A DNA stretch of 62,000 nucleotides from Cryptomeria japonica (taxonomy: Eukaryota; Streptophyta; Pinopsida; Cupressales; Cupressaceae): positions 441,035,213 through 441,097,212 of the forward strand of contig NC_081407.1 of the NCBI RefSeq assembly GCF_030272615.1, given 5' to 3'. The position numbers and the translations under genes were made by a program. A model generated the notes under the pieces. That model worked only from the letters and a program-made list of their open reading frames with translations, did no database searches and was not told the origin of the DNA. This document shows, piece after piece, positions 21,119-32,295 of this stretch. How positions within the stretch are numbered: the first letter of the stretch is position 1; every line of letters starts with the position of its first letter.

Positions 21119-22731
21119 ATGGCAACTAACTATTTCAGGAAGGACAGTCTGAAGCTTGATGGAACTAACTATGGTATATGGAAGATCATAATGGAGACAC
21201 ATCTGAGTTGAATTGGAAAAGACATATGGGATGTTACAAAGAATGGATATGTTGGTCCTACACAGAGTCAACCTAATCCACCATCTTGGCTAAAGATTAG
21301 GAGAATGATTGGAAAGAAAGAAAAGCACTTTTGAGCGCATTGTCAGATCAGCAAATCATGGGATTATTAGACCGATCTACTACTAAATCTATTTGGGATA
21401 AATTGGATACATTAAATGAAGGTGATACCACTGTCAAAATTGCAAAACTGGAATGCTTCTGGGTTAGGTATGAAAATCTAAAAATGGAAGAAGATGAAAG
21501 GATTTATGCTTTTATGGAAAGAGTTAATGAAATTGTTTTGGGTATACAATGTTGTGGAGGATCCTTAAGTGAAGATGAAATTGTTTCTAAAGTTTTAAGA
21601 GCTTTTCCACCAACATACAAAATGAAAGTAACTGCTATTAATGAATTGAGAACAATGCCTAATGCATCAGTATCTAGAGATACTTTGGTTGGAAAATTTT
21701 CAGCTTTTGAACTTGAGGAATTTGGTCCTATTGCTACAATTAAGATAGAATTGGCTTTCAAAGCTTCATCACCTACAACATCATCATCATCATCTGAAAA
21801 ATCTGATTGGAAAGCACTCTATGCTAGAGAACTTTAGGAAATCAAAAGAGAGAATGAAGAACTTGAAGAGCTTGAAGCACTATTTGCAAGGAAAATGCCT
21901 AAAGGTCCAGTTGGAAGTAAGTATGAAGGTAAAGCACCATTTAAATGTTTTAACTACAATAAAATTGGTCATATGGCATCTAGGTGTCCTGATAGACATG
22001 CAAGATTGAAAGAAGAAGCTAAAAGAACAAATAAGCCTAACCCTGAATATCAAAGATACAAATTTAAGAAGAATAGAGACAAATCATGTTACTATGCTCA
22101 TGAAGGAGTTAATGATGATTCTGATGAGGAATCGATAGACAATAGATGGGCTTTTGTTGCAATAATAGAAGATCAATCGGCACCTACTATTCAATTGGTA
22201 GAGCAGGCCTTGGCAACTGAAATTGAAGAAAATGATGAATGGATCATTGATTCCAGATGTTCACATCATATGATTGGTGATAAAAGTAAATTCTTAACTT
22301 TTCAGGAATACAATGGAGGTCTAGTAAGATTTGGGGATGATAAAGCTTGTTTGATCAGAGGAAAAGGCACTATATCTTTTGATGGTAAGCACAATAATGA
22401 CAATGTTTATTATGTTGAAGGTTTGAAGCATAATCTTTTGAGTGTTGGTCAATTAGTTGAAAAAGGATTTCAGTTACAATTCAAGAATGGTAAATGCAAA
22501 ATCATGAATAGAACTGGTTTGGAAATTGCAATCGGTAATCAAACTAGAGGTAATATCTTTCATTTAAATAACAATGAGAAGACATGCTTGATTGCACATA
22601 TTCATGAAAATTGGTTATGGTATAAAAGACTTTGTCATGTAAATTTTGATTGCATTGCGAAAATTAGTATAACTAAGGCAGTAAGTAATTTACTAGAGAT
22701 TGTTAAACCTCACAATCTGGTATGTAAGTAA
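21119..22731 (+). pseudogene. Copia-3 gag, protease and integrase zinc domain (broken)
   Basis: Gag begins at ATG 21119, matching the Copia-1/2 start (MATNYFRKDS against MSTNYFRKDS). A stop at 21209-21211 and a shift near 21280 break the N-terminus. The frame is then open from 21331, with a stop at 21835-21837. The zinc knuckle (about 21946-21988) has Tyr in place of the second Cys, as in Copia-2. The protease triad at 22249-22257 reads DSR instead of DSG, and the following motif is CSHHMIGD. The integrase HHCC domain begins near 22615; the first conserved Trp-His is Trp-Tyr (LWYKRLCHV), so the zinc site is damaged. A stop at 22729-22731 ends the segment. Confidence 0.9.
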
Positions 22732-25333
22732 TGTCAATTTGGAAAGAAAGTTAGAGAAACTTTTAAGAGTATTCCAAAAAAATCCAATAATGTTCTTGAC
22801 TTAATTCATACTGATTTATGTGGTCCAGCAAGAACTAGAAGTTTACAAGGAGATATATATTTTATGCTAATCATTGATGATTATTCTAGAATGTGTTGGG
22901 TTAATTTTCTTAGGGAGAAATCATAAGATTTTGGGAAATTCAAACTATTCAAGGTCATGGTAGAGAATGAAACTGGTAAGAAAATCAAATGTTTCTGATC
23001 AGATCAAGGAGGTGAATTCACATCTAAGGAATTTAATACATTCTATGAAGTGAATGGAATTAGAAGACAATTATCAGCACCTCAGACACCCCAGCAAAAT
23101 GGAGTTGTGGAAAGGGAGAACAAAACTATTTTGGATGCAGCTAGAAGCATGAAATCAGAAGCAAACCTACCTCATGTATATTAGAGAGAAGCAGTGAATA
23201 CAACTGTTTACACATTCAACAGATTTCACATCAAAGGTGAAACCGGTAAGACCCCTCATGAACTATGGTTTGGTAATACTCCTACTCTTAAATATTTTAG
23301 AATATTTGGAAGCAAATGTTATATTAGGAGAGATGATTATATTGGCAAATTTGATCCTAGAAGTGATGAAGGAATATTTCCTAGTTATTCATCTAAGAGC
23401 AAGGCATATAGATGTTTTAACAAGAGATTGCAGAAAATCATTGAGAGTACAAATGTAAAGATTGATGACTAGTTTAGAGGTAATTCAAGGTCTATGGACT
23501 CCGAACTAGCAGTTGAGATAATCACAAATGAACCTACAATGAGTACACCAGTACAGAATGTTGATCTAGTAAAACCGACATCATCTAAAAATTCCACAGT
23601 GACTGAAGAACAACAACAAGTGAATACACCCAGGTATGTAAGATTGAATCACTCTGAAAGTTAGATAACTGGGAATAAGTATCTAGGTGTTCTGACTAGA
23701 GGAAGACTAGCAAATGAAGAGGTATGTTTAATTTCTCAAATTGAACTAGCAACTATTAATGAGGCATGTGAAGATAAACATTGGATTAAGGCTATGGAAG
23801 ATGAATTAGAACAAATTGAAAAGAATAACACATGGATATTGGTTCCCTAACCTAAAAACAAAAATGTAATTGGAACTAAATGGGTATTCAGAAATAAACT
23901 TAATGAAGATGGTAAGGTATTTAGAAAAAAGCAAGATTAGTGTGTAAGGGATATTCACAGAAAGAAGGAATTGATTACAATGAAACCTTTGCACCAGTAG
24001 CTAGAATTGAGGCAGTCAGATTATTCTTAGTTTTTGCAGCACACAAGAACTATAAAGTATATCAAATGGATGTTAAATGTGCATTTCTGAATGGTGATCT
24101 TGAAGAGGGAATTTACATAGAACAACCTGATGGATTTTCTTTGACATATGAAAAAGATATGGTTTGCAGGTTAAGGAAAGCTTTATATGAATTGAAGCAA
24201 GCTCCTAGAGCTTGGTATGCTAGATTGGATAAATATCTTTTGAAGCTTGGTTACACTAAAGGTAATGCTGACATCAAATTATACTACAAAGTGACTAATG
24301 ATGACATCTTGGTTATTGAATTTTTTGTTGATGATATCATTTTTGGAGGAGGAGAAGAAGGATTGTGTAAAGAATTTTCTAATAAGATGCAAGAAGAATT
24401 TGAAATCTATGATTGGGGAGATAAAATTCTTTTTAGGATTGCAAATTTCATAGAATGATAAAGGTATATTCATAAATCAATCAAAGTACTTGAAGGAATT
24501 ACTTAAGAAATTTGGTATGGAAAACTCTAAACTGGTAAGTACTCCTATGACTACAACTGATAAACTATCATTGAAGGATGAATCAACACCTGTTAATCCG
24601 ACAAGATATAAATCTATGATTGGAGGATTACTATATTTAACACAAACAAGATCTGATATTATGAATGCAATATGTATTGTTTCAAGATTCCAAAGTAATC
24701 ATAAAGAAAATCATGAATCAACAATGAAAAGGATTTTTTGGTACCTACAAGGCACAACAAATCTTGGTTTATGGTATCCTAAAGATAAAATTTTTGATTT
24801 ATGTTCATACATAGATGCAAATTGGGTAGGAGATGTAGATGACAAAAAAAGCACCACCGATGGAGCATTTTTTCTTGGTAGCAGACTAATTTCATGGTTG
24901 AGCAAGAAACAAAGTTGTACATCACTATCAACTAGCAGAATCAGAATATGTTGCAGCAGCAACTAATTGTACACGGGTATTATGGATTAAGAAAATGTTG
25001 AAGGACATAAAGGTAAAATGCAAAGAACCTATAATCATTTACTGTGACAATATGACAACAATTGATATATCAAAGAATCTGGTATTTCACTCTAAAACTA
25101 AACATGTTTCTATCAAATTCAATTTTCTGAAAGAGAATGTTGAAGAAAAAGAAGTGAAATTGGTTTATGTGAATACTAAAGAGCAGATTGCAGATATCTT
25201 TACTAAGCCTTTGCCTAAGGAAACTTTTGAATATCTAAGAGAGCATCTTGGGGTTATACCCTCACTAGTAAAAAATTACACAATTGGAGCATGGCATCAG
25301 ATTAAAAGAATTAACAGAGAAATCTTTTTTTGA
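22732..25333 (+). pseudogene. Copia-3 integrase core, reverse transcriptase and RNase H (broken)
   Basis: The integrase core keeps HTDLCGP, SDQGGEF and NGVVERENK, with stops near 22924, 22996 and 23182 and another at 23470. Further stops fall near 23662 and 23848. A shift near 23920 moves RT into the frame open from 23940 to 24458. RT has FVDD near 24325-24336 followed by an expanded GGGEEG. Another shift near 24440 leads to the RT connection (24490-24966), and a third to RNase H from 24995. RNase H retains ADIFTKPLP. The terminal stop of the other family members is lost and the frame runs on to 25331-25333. This is the most decayed copia copy in the window. Confidence 0.9.
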
Positions 25334-25668
25334 CTTTGATGAAGGAGAGCTACTTCTCAGGGGGAGTAGATTGGATAAATTTGGTTATAACAATTGGTAT
25401 TTGTAATAAGTTCTATGAATTGATTGTATTTGGTTTTGTATTGCTTTGGCATTTGATGTCAAAGGGGGAGAGATATCTATGGAAAAACACATTATCTTTT
25501 GGGAAGAGATTATTCATTGGGGGAGAGATTGTTACTCTGTGTATCTGTATTTGATTTCAGGTTAATGATCTCTTTGGGAGATTGCTGGTTTTTGGTTTTT
25601 GGCATTTATGCTTTGGCAATTAGATGGTTTTTCCATCTTGTGTTGCCATCAATGCTAAAGTGGGAGAT
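25334..25668 (+). other. Copia-3 3' untranslated region and polypurine tract
   Basis: Purine motifs TCAGGGGGAGTAG (near 25358), AAAGGGGGAGAG (near 25460), GGGGGAGAG (near 25517) and a decayed final AAAGTGGGAGAT (25657-25668) precede the LTR. No gene. Confidence 0.75.
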
Positions 25669-26670
25669 TGTTGGTATTATGGATGTGTTGTATTGGTTTT
25701 GTCATTGATGTTAACACTTATCAACACTAAAGATCTTTGGTTATGTTCACCGACATGTTCAGTGACTTATGCACAATCATCGGTATTTGGTTCACCGACA
25801 CTCAAGATGATCTGTTATCATCTGTAGATTACTTGGTTATGTTGAAGACATCATTAGGACACTTGGTTTTGGTTATTTGGTTATTTGGTTATTGGTATAA
25901 TCGAGTTTGCATATTTGCTGTTACCAGCAAATAGGTCTAGGTTATGGACCAACAAATAGGTCTAGGTTATGGACCAGCAAGCATTTTCTATTCCAGATCA
26001 GCACGACAGGTTATGAAGATGTTTTATTGATTGGTTATTATTGTAAATGCATTGAGCCGGCATGATGTATTAAATATTGATTCATTTGTAATTGATTTAA
26101 TTGTAATGTTCTTAGTGAGCCGACCTACACATTTGGTCTTAGGTTTTTGATAAATATGTAAGATCTCATTTGTGAGATTATGGAGAAGGTGTGAAAAGGA
26201 TTGTAATAAGGTATATGCGAATATAAGTAGAGCTATACATGCAGACATCATTTAAATATTCAAGGAAGGTATGAAGAAGACAATCAGAGCTTAACTGGTA
26301 CTGAATCCAACATATGAAGATGTTATTTTGAGTAGTACATTATCATTGGATTTAACCATCCAATTGTAGTCAGTGTGACTCCCATTTTGTGATTGAGCAG
26401 TGAGCTCTAGGTAGTTGGCCTTTTTGCATGTGTAGACCCCATTTGTACACACTTACTATCTACAGTAGTATCATCTGATTGTGGGTAAGGTTTCCCACCA
26501 TGGTTTTTCCCCTTGCAGGGTTTCCACGTACAAATATTTGTGTTATGTGTTGTGGATGTTATTTGTCTTTTTGTTTCATGCATTAAACTTTACCGGTACT
26601 GTTATTAATTGTTAAACTGTCTACTGACATTAAGTTTGGTTTACCGGTATTATGCAATAAGTTTGGTTAA
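25669..26670 (+). repeat. Copia-3 3' LTR, truncated at its 3' end
   Basis: It starts TGTTGGTATTATGG and follows the 5' LTR to GTTTGGTTAA (26661-26670), after which Gypsy-D LTR sequence begins. About 72 bp including the hairpin and terminal CA are missing. It contains a private tandem duplication of about 26 bp at 25926-25978 (AAATAGGTCTAGGTTATGGA twice). Confidence 0.9.
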
Positions 26671-27047
26671 TTTGGAGGTTGAAGATAAATGATGAATTAA
26701 TACTTAAGAAATATTAATTTCCTTAGCCACATGATGGATGAGTTGGCAAAGGGAAGATGAAGTGGAGATGGAAGGTGAGTTTGGAAAAGAGATTAAATAA
26801 TTTAAGAAATTATCTAACATTTGAGACTATAGGATAGGAGAATAACCATTAAATATTAGATATTTAATTATTCAGAGGAATAGGATAAATGAATTAATAA
26901 AAAATTTCAATTAAATTAATTAATAGAAAGACACGAAATGAATTAAATAAATTAATCTTTTCAAATTAACTATTTAATAGAAGAATAATTATTAAATAAA
27001 TATAAAATATTTATTTAATTGCTCATAGCCATTTTTATGTGTATACA
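26671..27047 (-). repeat. Gypsy-D 3' LTR, truncated
   Basis: It matches 55787-56196 of the 5' LTR, apart from an indel of about 36 bp near 26850. It ends in TGTATACA at 27040-27047, which is the LTR start on the minus strand. The distal 721 bp or so (equivalent to 55064-55784) are gone. The break point shares a two-base AA overlap with the Copia-3 LTR. Confidence 0.88.
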
Positions 27048-27064
27048 TATTTCCCCTCTTTGAA
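27048..27064 (-). other. Gypsy-D polypurine tract
   Basis: On the minus strand, TTTCAAAGAGGGGAAA directly precedes the LTR start TGTATACAC. Gypsy-B has AAAGAGGGGCAAAA at the same place, supporting assignment as the plus-strand primer. Confidence 0.8.
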
Positions 27065-27540
27065 ATGATGTCAAGACAACATTGTTTCAAAGATTAAATC
27101 AAGTCTTGATAGTGTGCCTGGCGAAGATTAAAAATCCTGATTGTGTGCCCCCTTGGGAGATTGATCGTGAAATTGTTGAAAACTTTGGTTTGAACGATTG
27201 ATCTCATGATAATTGATAAAAGGTTCTATCAATTAAATTCATTTGTAAAAACAAATTAAATTGCCCCATTAAATAGCATTAATTACTCTTTCAAATAGTA
27301 AATATAAAATTAACCAATGTTAATTTTAATTTCATTTTATGCTTGTCAGCTTGTGAAGAAAATTTTCTTGCTGAGGTGGTGAAATGGTGATTCCTGTGGA
27401 GAACCATCAATTTGAGTGTGTTTGATGATATCAGTGACCTCCTAACTATGGGTATCTGGTATGTATCTTATCGCAAGCTTTGTTTTCAACTTGTCATGCA
27501 ACTTTTCATGTTTTTAGGTGCATTTTTGAATTTTAATTTT
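27065..27540. other. Gypsy-D 3' region, no gene seen
   Basis: AT-rich sequence with a second purine run on the minus strand (CTCCCAAGGGGGC, near 27150-27165), also present near 51945 in Gypsy-B. No reading frame is supported. Confidence 0.6.
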
Positions 27541-27860
27541 TTTTGGTGATTTTTGGCATTAAGTTAGTGTTTTTGCATTTAGATTTAGCACCTATGCAAA
27601 TAGGTTTAGCACATTTACATGTGATAGCACATATGCTCATTAGGATAGCGCATATGGTAAGGATGTTAGCGCATTTACATCGGTTAGCACGTATGTGTCA
27701 TTTGTTAGCGCATATGCATTGTTTGATAGCACTTTTGCATGTTTCATGCATTCGTGCATAGGGTTAGCATGTTTGTTGAAAAAGTTAGAGCATATGCTTT
27801 TTTTAGTGCTTATGTTCAATAGGATAGCGCATATGCTCAAAATTTGATGTTTTTGATAGA
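27541..27860 (+). repeat. Degenerate tandem array of TTAGCGCATATGC-type units
   Basis: About twelve units of 18-22 bp, each containing a variant of (A/T)TAGCRCATATGC, run through this block in plus orientation, directly upstream of the antisense PMD frame. A related array lies in the Gypsy-D leader at about 54690-54970, there in minus orientation. The units differ too much to be a recent satellite. Confidence 0.75.
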
Positions 27861-28082
27861 TGCAAAAGCTAAAATCACTTTGGTGATTAGATTAACATGT
27901 TTGATGTGCGTGTATGATGAATAGGGACTTGATTGATTGATTGATGTTGTTGGATAGATCGATTTGATTTGTTTTGATAGATTAGCTCTAAGAAACCGAT
28001 TTAGTTTCTGATGCAAGAGCTTAGCAAAGTTTTAATTGAACTCAGTGATTGATAGAAAACCATGATTGATAGGTTTTAAAAT

Positions 28083-28201
28083 GATTTGATAGCTTAAGTT
28101 GCTTTAGTTTGATTTGATTGATTTGATAGCGTAAGTTGCTTGAGTTTGATTTGATTGATTTGATAGCGTAAATTGCTTTAGTTTGATTTGATTGATTTGA
28201 T
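28083..28201 (+). repeat. Tandem repeat, three 37-bp units
   Basis: Units start at 28083, 28120 and 28157, each beginning GATTTGATAGC and ending TTTGATTTGATT, with one to three differences, followed by a partial fourth unit. It lies just before the PMD reading frame. Confidence 0.85.
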
Positions 28202-28289
28202 ATATTAGTGATCACTTTGATTTGATAGATAGATAAGTGATGATTGATCTAATTCTCTTGGAAAATAGGAGAAACTTGATGTTCTCCAG

Positions 28290-30385
28290 TGTCAAGAGAA
28301 ATTACCGGCAGCACGACATTTAGTGCCAGAGCTGACACAGGAATAAGTTAGACATATAGATGCCTGTGGTTTACGCCATCTATTGTATATGCCTGAGATT
28401 ACACATAATAGAGGATTTTTGCTGGCATTAGTTGAGAGATGGCATAGTGAGCATAACACTTTCCACTTTCCCATGGGTGAGATTAGTGTGATGCTCGAGG
28501 ATGTCTATAGGATTTTGCACATCCCAGTGATTGGCAAGTTAGTGCAGTATGATTTTCAGGATCATGTTGGGACAAAGTCTTGCAAAGCCATTTTTACTGA
28601 TGAGAGCATCTCTAGAGGAGAGATCTGATGGGAGGATATGGTTATGTATTACGAGACTCTCCATGTGATTCTTGCTGGTTTGATTGAAGGATTCATTTGT
28701 CCTAATAGGCGATCATGAGGTTTTGTTGTTGGATGGGGTGAGATTCTTCTGAGTATGATGCAGCATCAGACTCGATATACTTGGGTTGTTTGTATGCTTG
28801 CTCATTTATATCATGATTTTCATCAAGCGGTGTATGATGAGAGTGCTAGTTTGTCTATAGGATGCACATTATTGTAGATCTAGTGTTGGGAACACATTGC
28901 TATTACTCGACCTATCCATCATAGAGTTCATGGAGAGAGGCAGCCATATGTGTAATTTTATGTAGGTATCCTTACTCAGCATAAGCTAGGTAAGATGGAG
29001 TATTGGCGTTGGGTGCTTGATTCATTAGATAGTATCACTTGGAGACCATATGTTGATTGTGAGCCATGGATGGATGATGCACAAACATTACCATTTATTA
29101 TGCAGAGTAGATATCTCATTGGTTAGACTCCTTACATTATTGAGCGATAGTTGATTAGTCGCACTCTTAGACAATTTGGGATCATCCAGCCTATGCGTAT
29201 CAGTGTGATGATATATGCTCAATGGTATAGAGATAGGCGAGATTGGGGACCTTCTTTGTCATTTGAGATTGCTTGCGCAGAGTTTCTTGCTACTCTGAGA
29301 GTGGCTTATGATATGAGATTGCACATTCTTCATCCTGGTGTTACTGTAGAGTATGCTCAGTACATACCAGCTCATCCATTTCCTCATATTACTAATCTAG
29401 CAGATCCTCCTCCCAGCTTAGGAGATGAGGATGATGATTCAGATGATCCTTTTTTTAGGAGACGAAGATAGAGATGAGAGCTTAGAGTTGCTCAGGAGGC
29501 CAGGGGAGGTGGAGATGAGGGTGGGGATGGAGGTGGTGGTGGTAGGAGACCTAGATGCAGGGGAGGTCGATTGAGAGTTTGTGGAGGACCGTTTGGACTA
29601 GTTGGCAGGATTGGGAGACCGCGTCCTATGGGTGGGAGATATGTTGGCTAGATTGGGAGGGATACTGACAGGGAAGGGATGAGATCACCTAGAGGTTGAC
29701 ATTGACAGGAGGAGGTAGGATGACTAGAATGGATGGGGGTTGCGGGAGAGGCATTGACTTTGGTTAGATTCAGCCAGACCCTAGAGTTATTGCAGCTCAT
29801 GGTGGAGATGATGAGGATCCTGAGGATCATGTTCCACTTATTAGATGATGGGTTCCGAGAGCTACTCGAACTAAGATGCTAGTAGGTGGACATGGAGGTG
29901 GTGAGGAGGGGATTGGGTTTCAAGCACCAGAGCATGACATTCTAGAGCAGGTTGCACCAGAGCATGATATGCCAGAGCAGGAGACCATTGATAGTCTTAG
30001 AGCATAGATTGATCAGCTTCAAGCATAGGTAAAAACTTTCATGGCTGAGAGGGATAGAGTTGTTAGGAGACAACAAGATACTCAAGGCCTTCTTGATCAT
30101 ATTTAGTAGGTTGGATCAGGTACTCTCTCAGCTGACACTATTAGAGCACTAGTTTAGGCTGGGAAGGAGACTTCCCATTGGCAACGACTATATGAGGAGG
30201 TAGTCACAAAGAGCCAGAGAGCAAGTAGTTATCATATCATCGTGTTGATGGATACTAGCAGCGGTGGAGTCGTCAGACCTCCTAAGAGGAGTGGTGATCA
30301 TGGGAGACACGCATCTAGGGGATCTTCTCGCCCACAGCCGCAGAGATGGATAGAGTCAGGTGGTAGTGGTACTGGACAGTCGTGA
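28290..30385 (+). pseudogene. Antisense extra ORF of Gypsy-D: plant mobile domain (PMD) protein, degenerate
   Basis: The plus-strand frame encodes PMD-type sequence: RHIDACG, then ITHNRGFLLALVERWHSE and FHFPMGEISVMLEDVYRILHIP, and later YIIERQL-like and LRQFGIIQP segments near 29130-29190. PMD is shared by Arabidopsis MAIN/MAIL1 and by many plant transposons. After about 29410 come an acidic stretch, a Gly/Arg-rich stretch (29490-29640) and a helical Glu/Gln-rich C-terminus (29920-30240) ending at TGA 30383-30385. Many stops interrupt it, mostly TAG where CAG is expected. No ATG is certain; the protein-like signal begins about 28290. It is antisense to gag-pol and has its own repeat-rich upstream region. 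Role unknown; DNA or silencing-related binding is conjecture. Confidence 0.8.
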
Positions 30386-32295
30386 CTTGATTTGGAGGCA
30401 CTTGTATTGTTTATCTGATATCATTGCATACTTGGACTTTTTATTGCTTTATGAGGATCTATATGCAAACATGGACTTTATATGATGATGATCTTTATTA
30501 TGCATGTTATTATGGTAATTTTATATGCATTGATTATATGGATGCAATGATTAGATGGATGATGATCTTTATGCATGTTACTCTATTTGATGATGATGTT
30601 TTATATGATAATGCAATGATAAATGTTTTTGATTTTCAATTTCGATGATCTTGGATGGAAATGAAAATGATTACTTAACTTAAATGATATGTAAATGATG
30701 CAAATGCAGTGATCTATATGGAAATACAAATGAATGAGTGAGTTGTTTTTTATTTGTAGGATGATGTAATGCAAATGATATACATGAAATTTTTTTGATT
30801 TTTATATGTAATTTTTATGAATCTAAGTGCAAAGATGCAACTAAATGATTGTTAATGGAATTTTAATGATAATGCAAAAATAAAAATGATGATACACTAT
30901 ATGATTAATGAAATGTACTTAATTGAATGCAAATTAATGCAATGATTTAAATGTAGCTAAATGAAATGGATGATTCTAAAGATGAATGAACATATAATGA
31001 TAAAATGCAAATTATTTTTGTTTGTCCTAGTATACTACAATCTTTATTTATGATCGTTGATCTATTAATGAAATGATATGCTTATAATGCAACTAACAAT
31101 GAATTCTTATAATGTAGATGAATAATGAGCTAATCTAAAATGATCTAGCTAAAAATGATACTGCGTTTCTTCATATGTTATCTTGTAACAGTGCTTGATT
31201 TCATCATTGAGCTTTAAAATGTCATAAGAAAATACAAGCAACTTGACATGATGATCCGAGATGACATGAGTATTTCTTACATGGATTTTGATATAGCAAG
31301 TTAATACAAGCAACTTGATATAATGAGTCAAGTTGACCTGAGTATTGCTTGCAGAACAGACAAGGACTATCTCCTTTCATGCATGACTTGGAATGTCCTC
31401 CTTGATCTTTTGCCAATCATATCCTGAGACAAGTACATACTTTAGTAAGAGATAAACCACATACAACAATCAAAGAAAAATAATCATACCCCATCATAGC
31501 TTCTCTAGTCATGGACATCCTTGAGTTGCATAGTTTACATGATTAGCAATAAAATCGAGATATAAACACTGAATCTTGTATGTCATTCACATGTTCTCAT
31601 GGTCATTAACTGATATAATCATCTTGATGAATGATCTTTGATAATCCTTTATTACTTGTTGATTGACTTTTTGATTTATGAGTTTCATCATTCAGTTATT
31701 GATGAAATGCGTTGATTTTTTTGTTGCTTTGTTGCTTGTTATCTATTTCAAAACCCTAGGTGTTTTTGGTTTTTCTAAGTTTTTTGAATGTTTTGGATTT
31801 TTCAAAGATTTTAGAAGATCACCTTAGCAAAAGGAATTAGGATTTTTCCCCCCAACAGAAACAAAAATTTATTATGGATGTATAAATTGATTGAGATGGA
31901 AACCATGGAGGGATACAAATGCAAATTGATTTCTTCTGATAAGATTTAGGACAGTGACTACAAGTATGTCAAAGATTGATAATTGTTGGTAGGCTGCATA
32001 TTTCCTGCTAATGGTTTAGAGAAATGGATGCGAAAGATGGAATAGATGAGCTAGGATATGATGGAAGTGATAGATTGGATATGATGGAGTGGATAGGTGT
32101 GCAAATCGATCTCATAGATGGAGGAACTCACTTTTTAGATAGTGCATGTTTACCAGGTTTTCACCATCTAAATTTATTTCATTTTTTCTCTTTTCATATT
32201 TTGATTTTTAGGGATTTTTTTTGCTTTTTAGATGTTTACTAATTTTTTCAGGACTTTATATGCTTTTTATTGATTTTGTTTCAGGACTTTATATC
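30386..32295 (-). other. Gypsy-D 3' region between pol and antisense ORF, no gene seen
   Basis: AT-rich, low-complexity DNA rich in ATGATG and ATGCAA words (30400-31150). An imperfect direct repeat of about 75 bp lies around 31230-31340 (ACAAGCAACTTGA twice). Both strands of an RNA pair, sense readthrough and antisense PMD transcript, would end in this interval, so it should contain convergent terminators, but I cannot pinpoint them. Confidence 0.6.

Larger units (their letters stand above)
18364..26670 (+). mobile_element. Copia-3: Ty1/copia retrotransposon, 3' LTR truncated
   Basis: It is related to Copia-1/2 but clearly diverged in LTR and coding sequence. It has a 5' LTR interrupted by a foreign insertion, a tRNA-Met primer site, gag-pol with many lesions, a polypurine region and a 3' LTR that lacks its last 72 bp or so. 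The left target flank is TTGAC (18359-18363); the right copy was lost in the deletion at 26670/26671. It inserted into the Gypsy-A integrase. Confidence 0.9.

Noticed and set aside
27543-27761. 72-codon plus-strand ORF rich in His, Ala and Met
   Set aside because: It is produced by the tandem repeat units and has no start context or homologue that I recognise.
27541-27860. CRISPR-like array
   Set aside because: Units are degenerate, contiguous and lack regular unique spacers; the context is a plant gypsy element.
30424-30648. 74-codon plus-strand ORF rich in Met, Tyr and Asp
   Set aside because: It derives from ATGATG low-complexity DNA.
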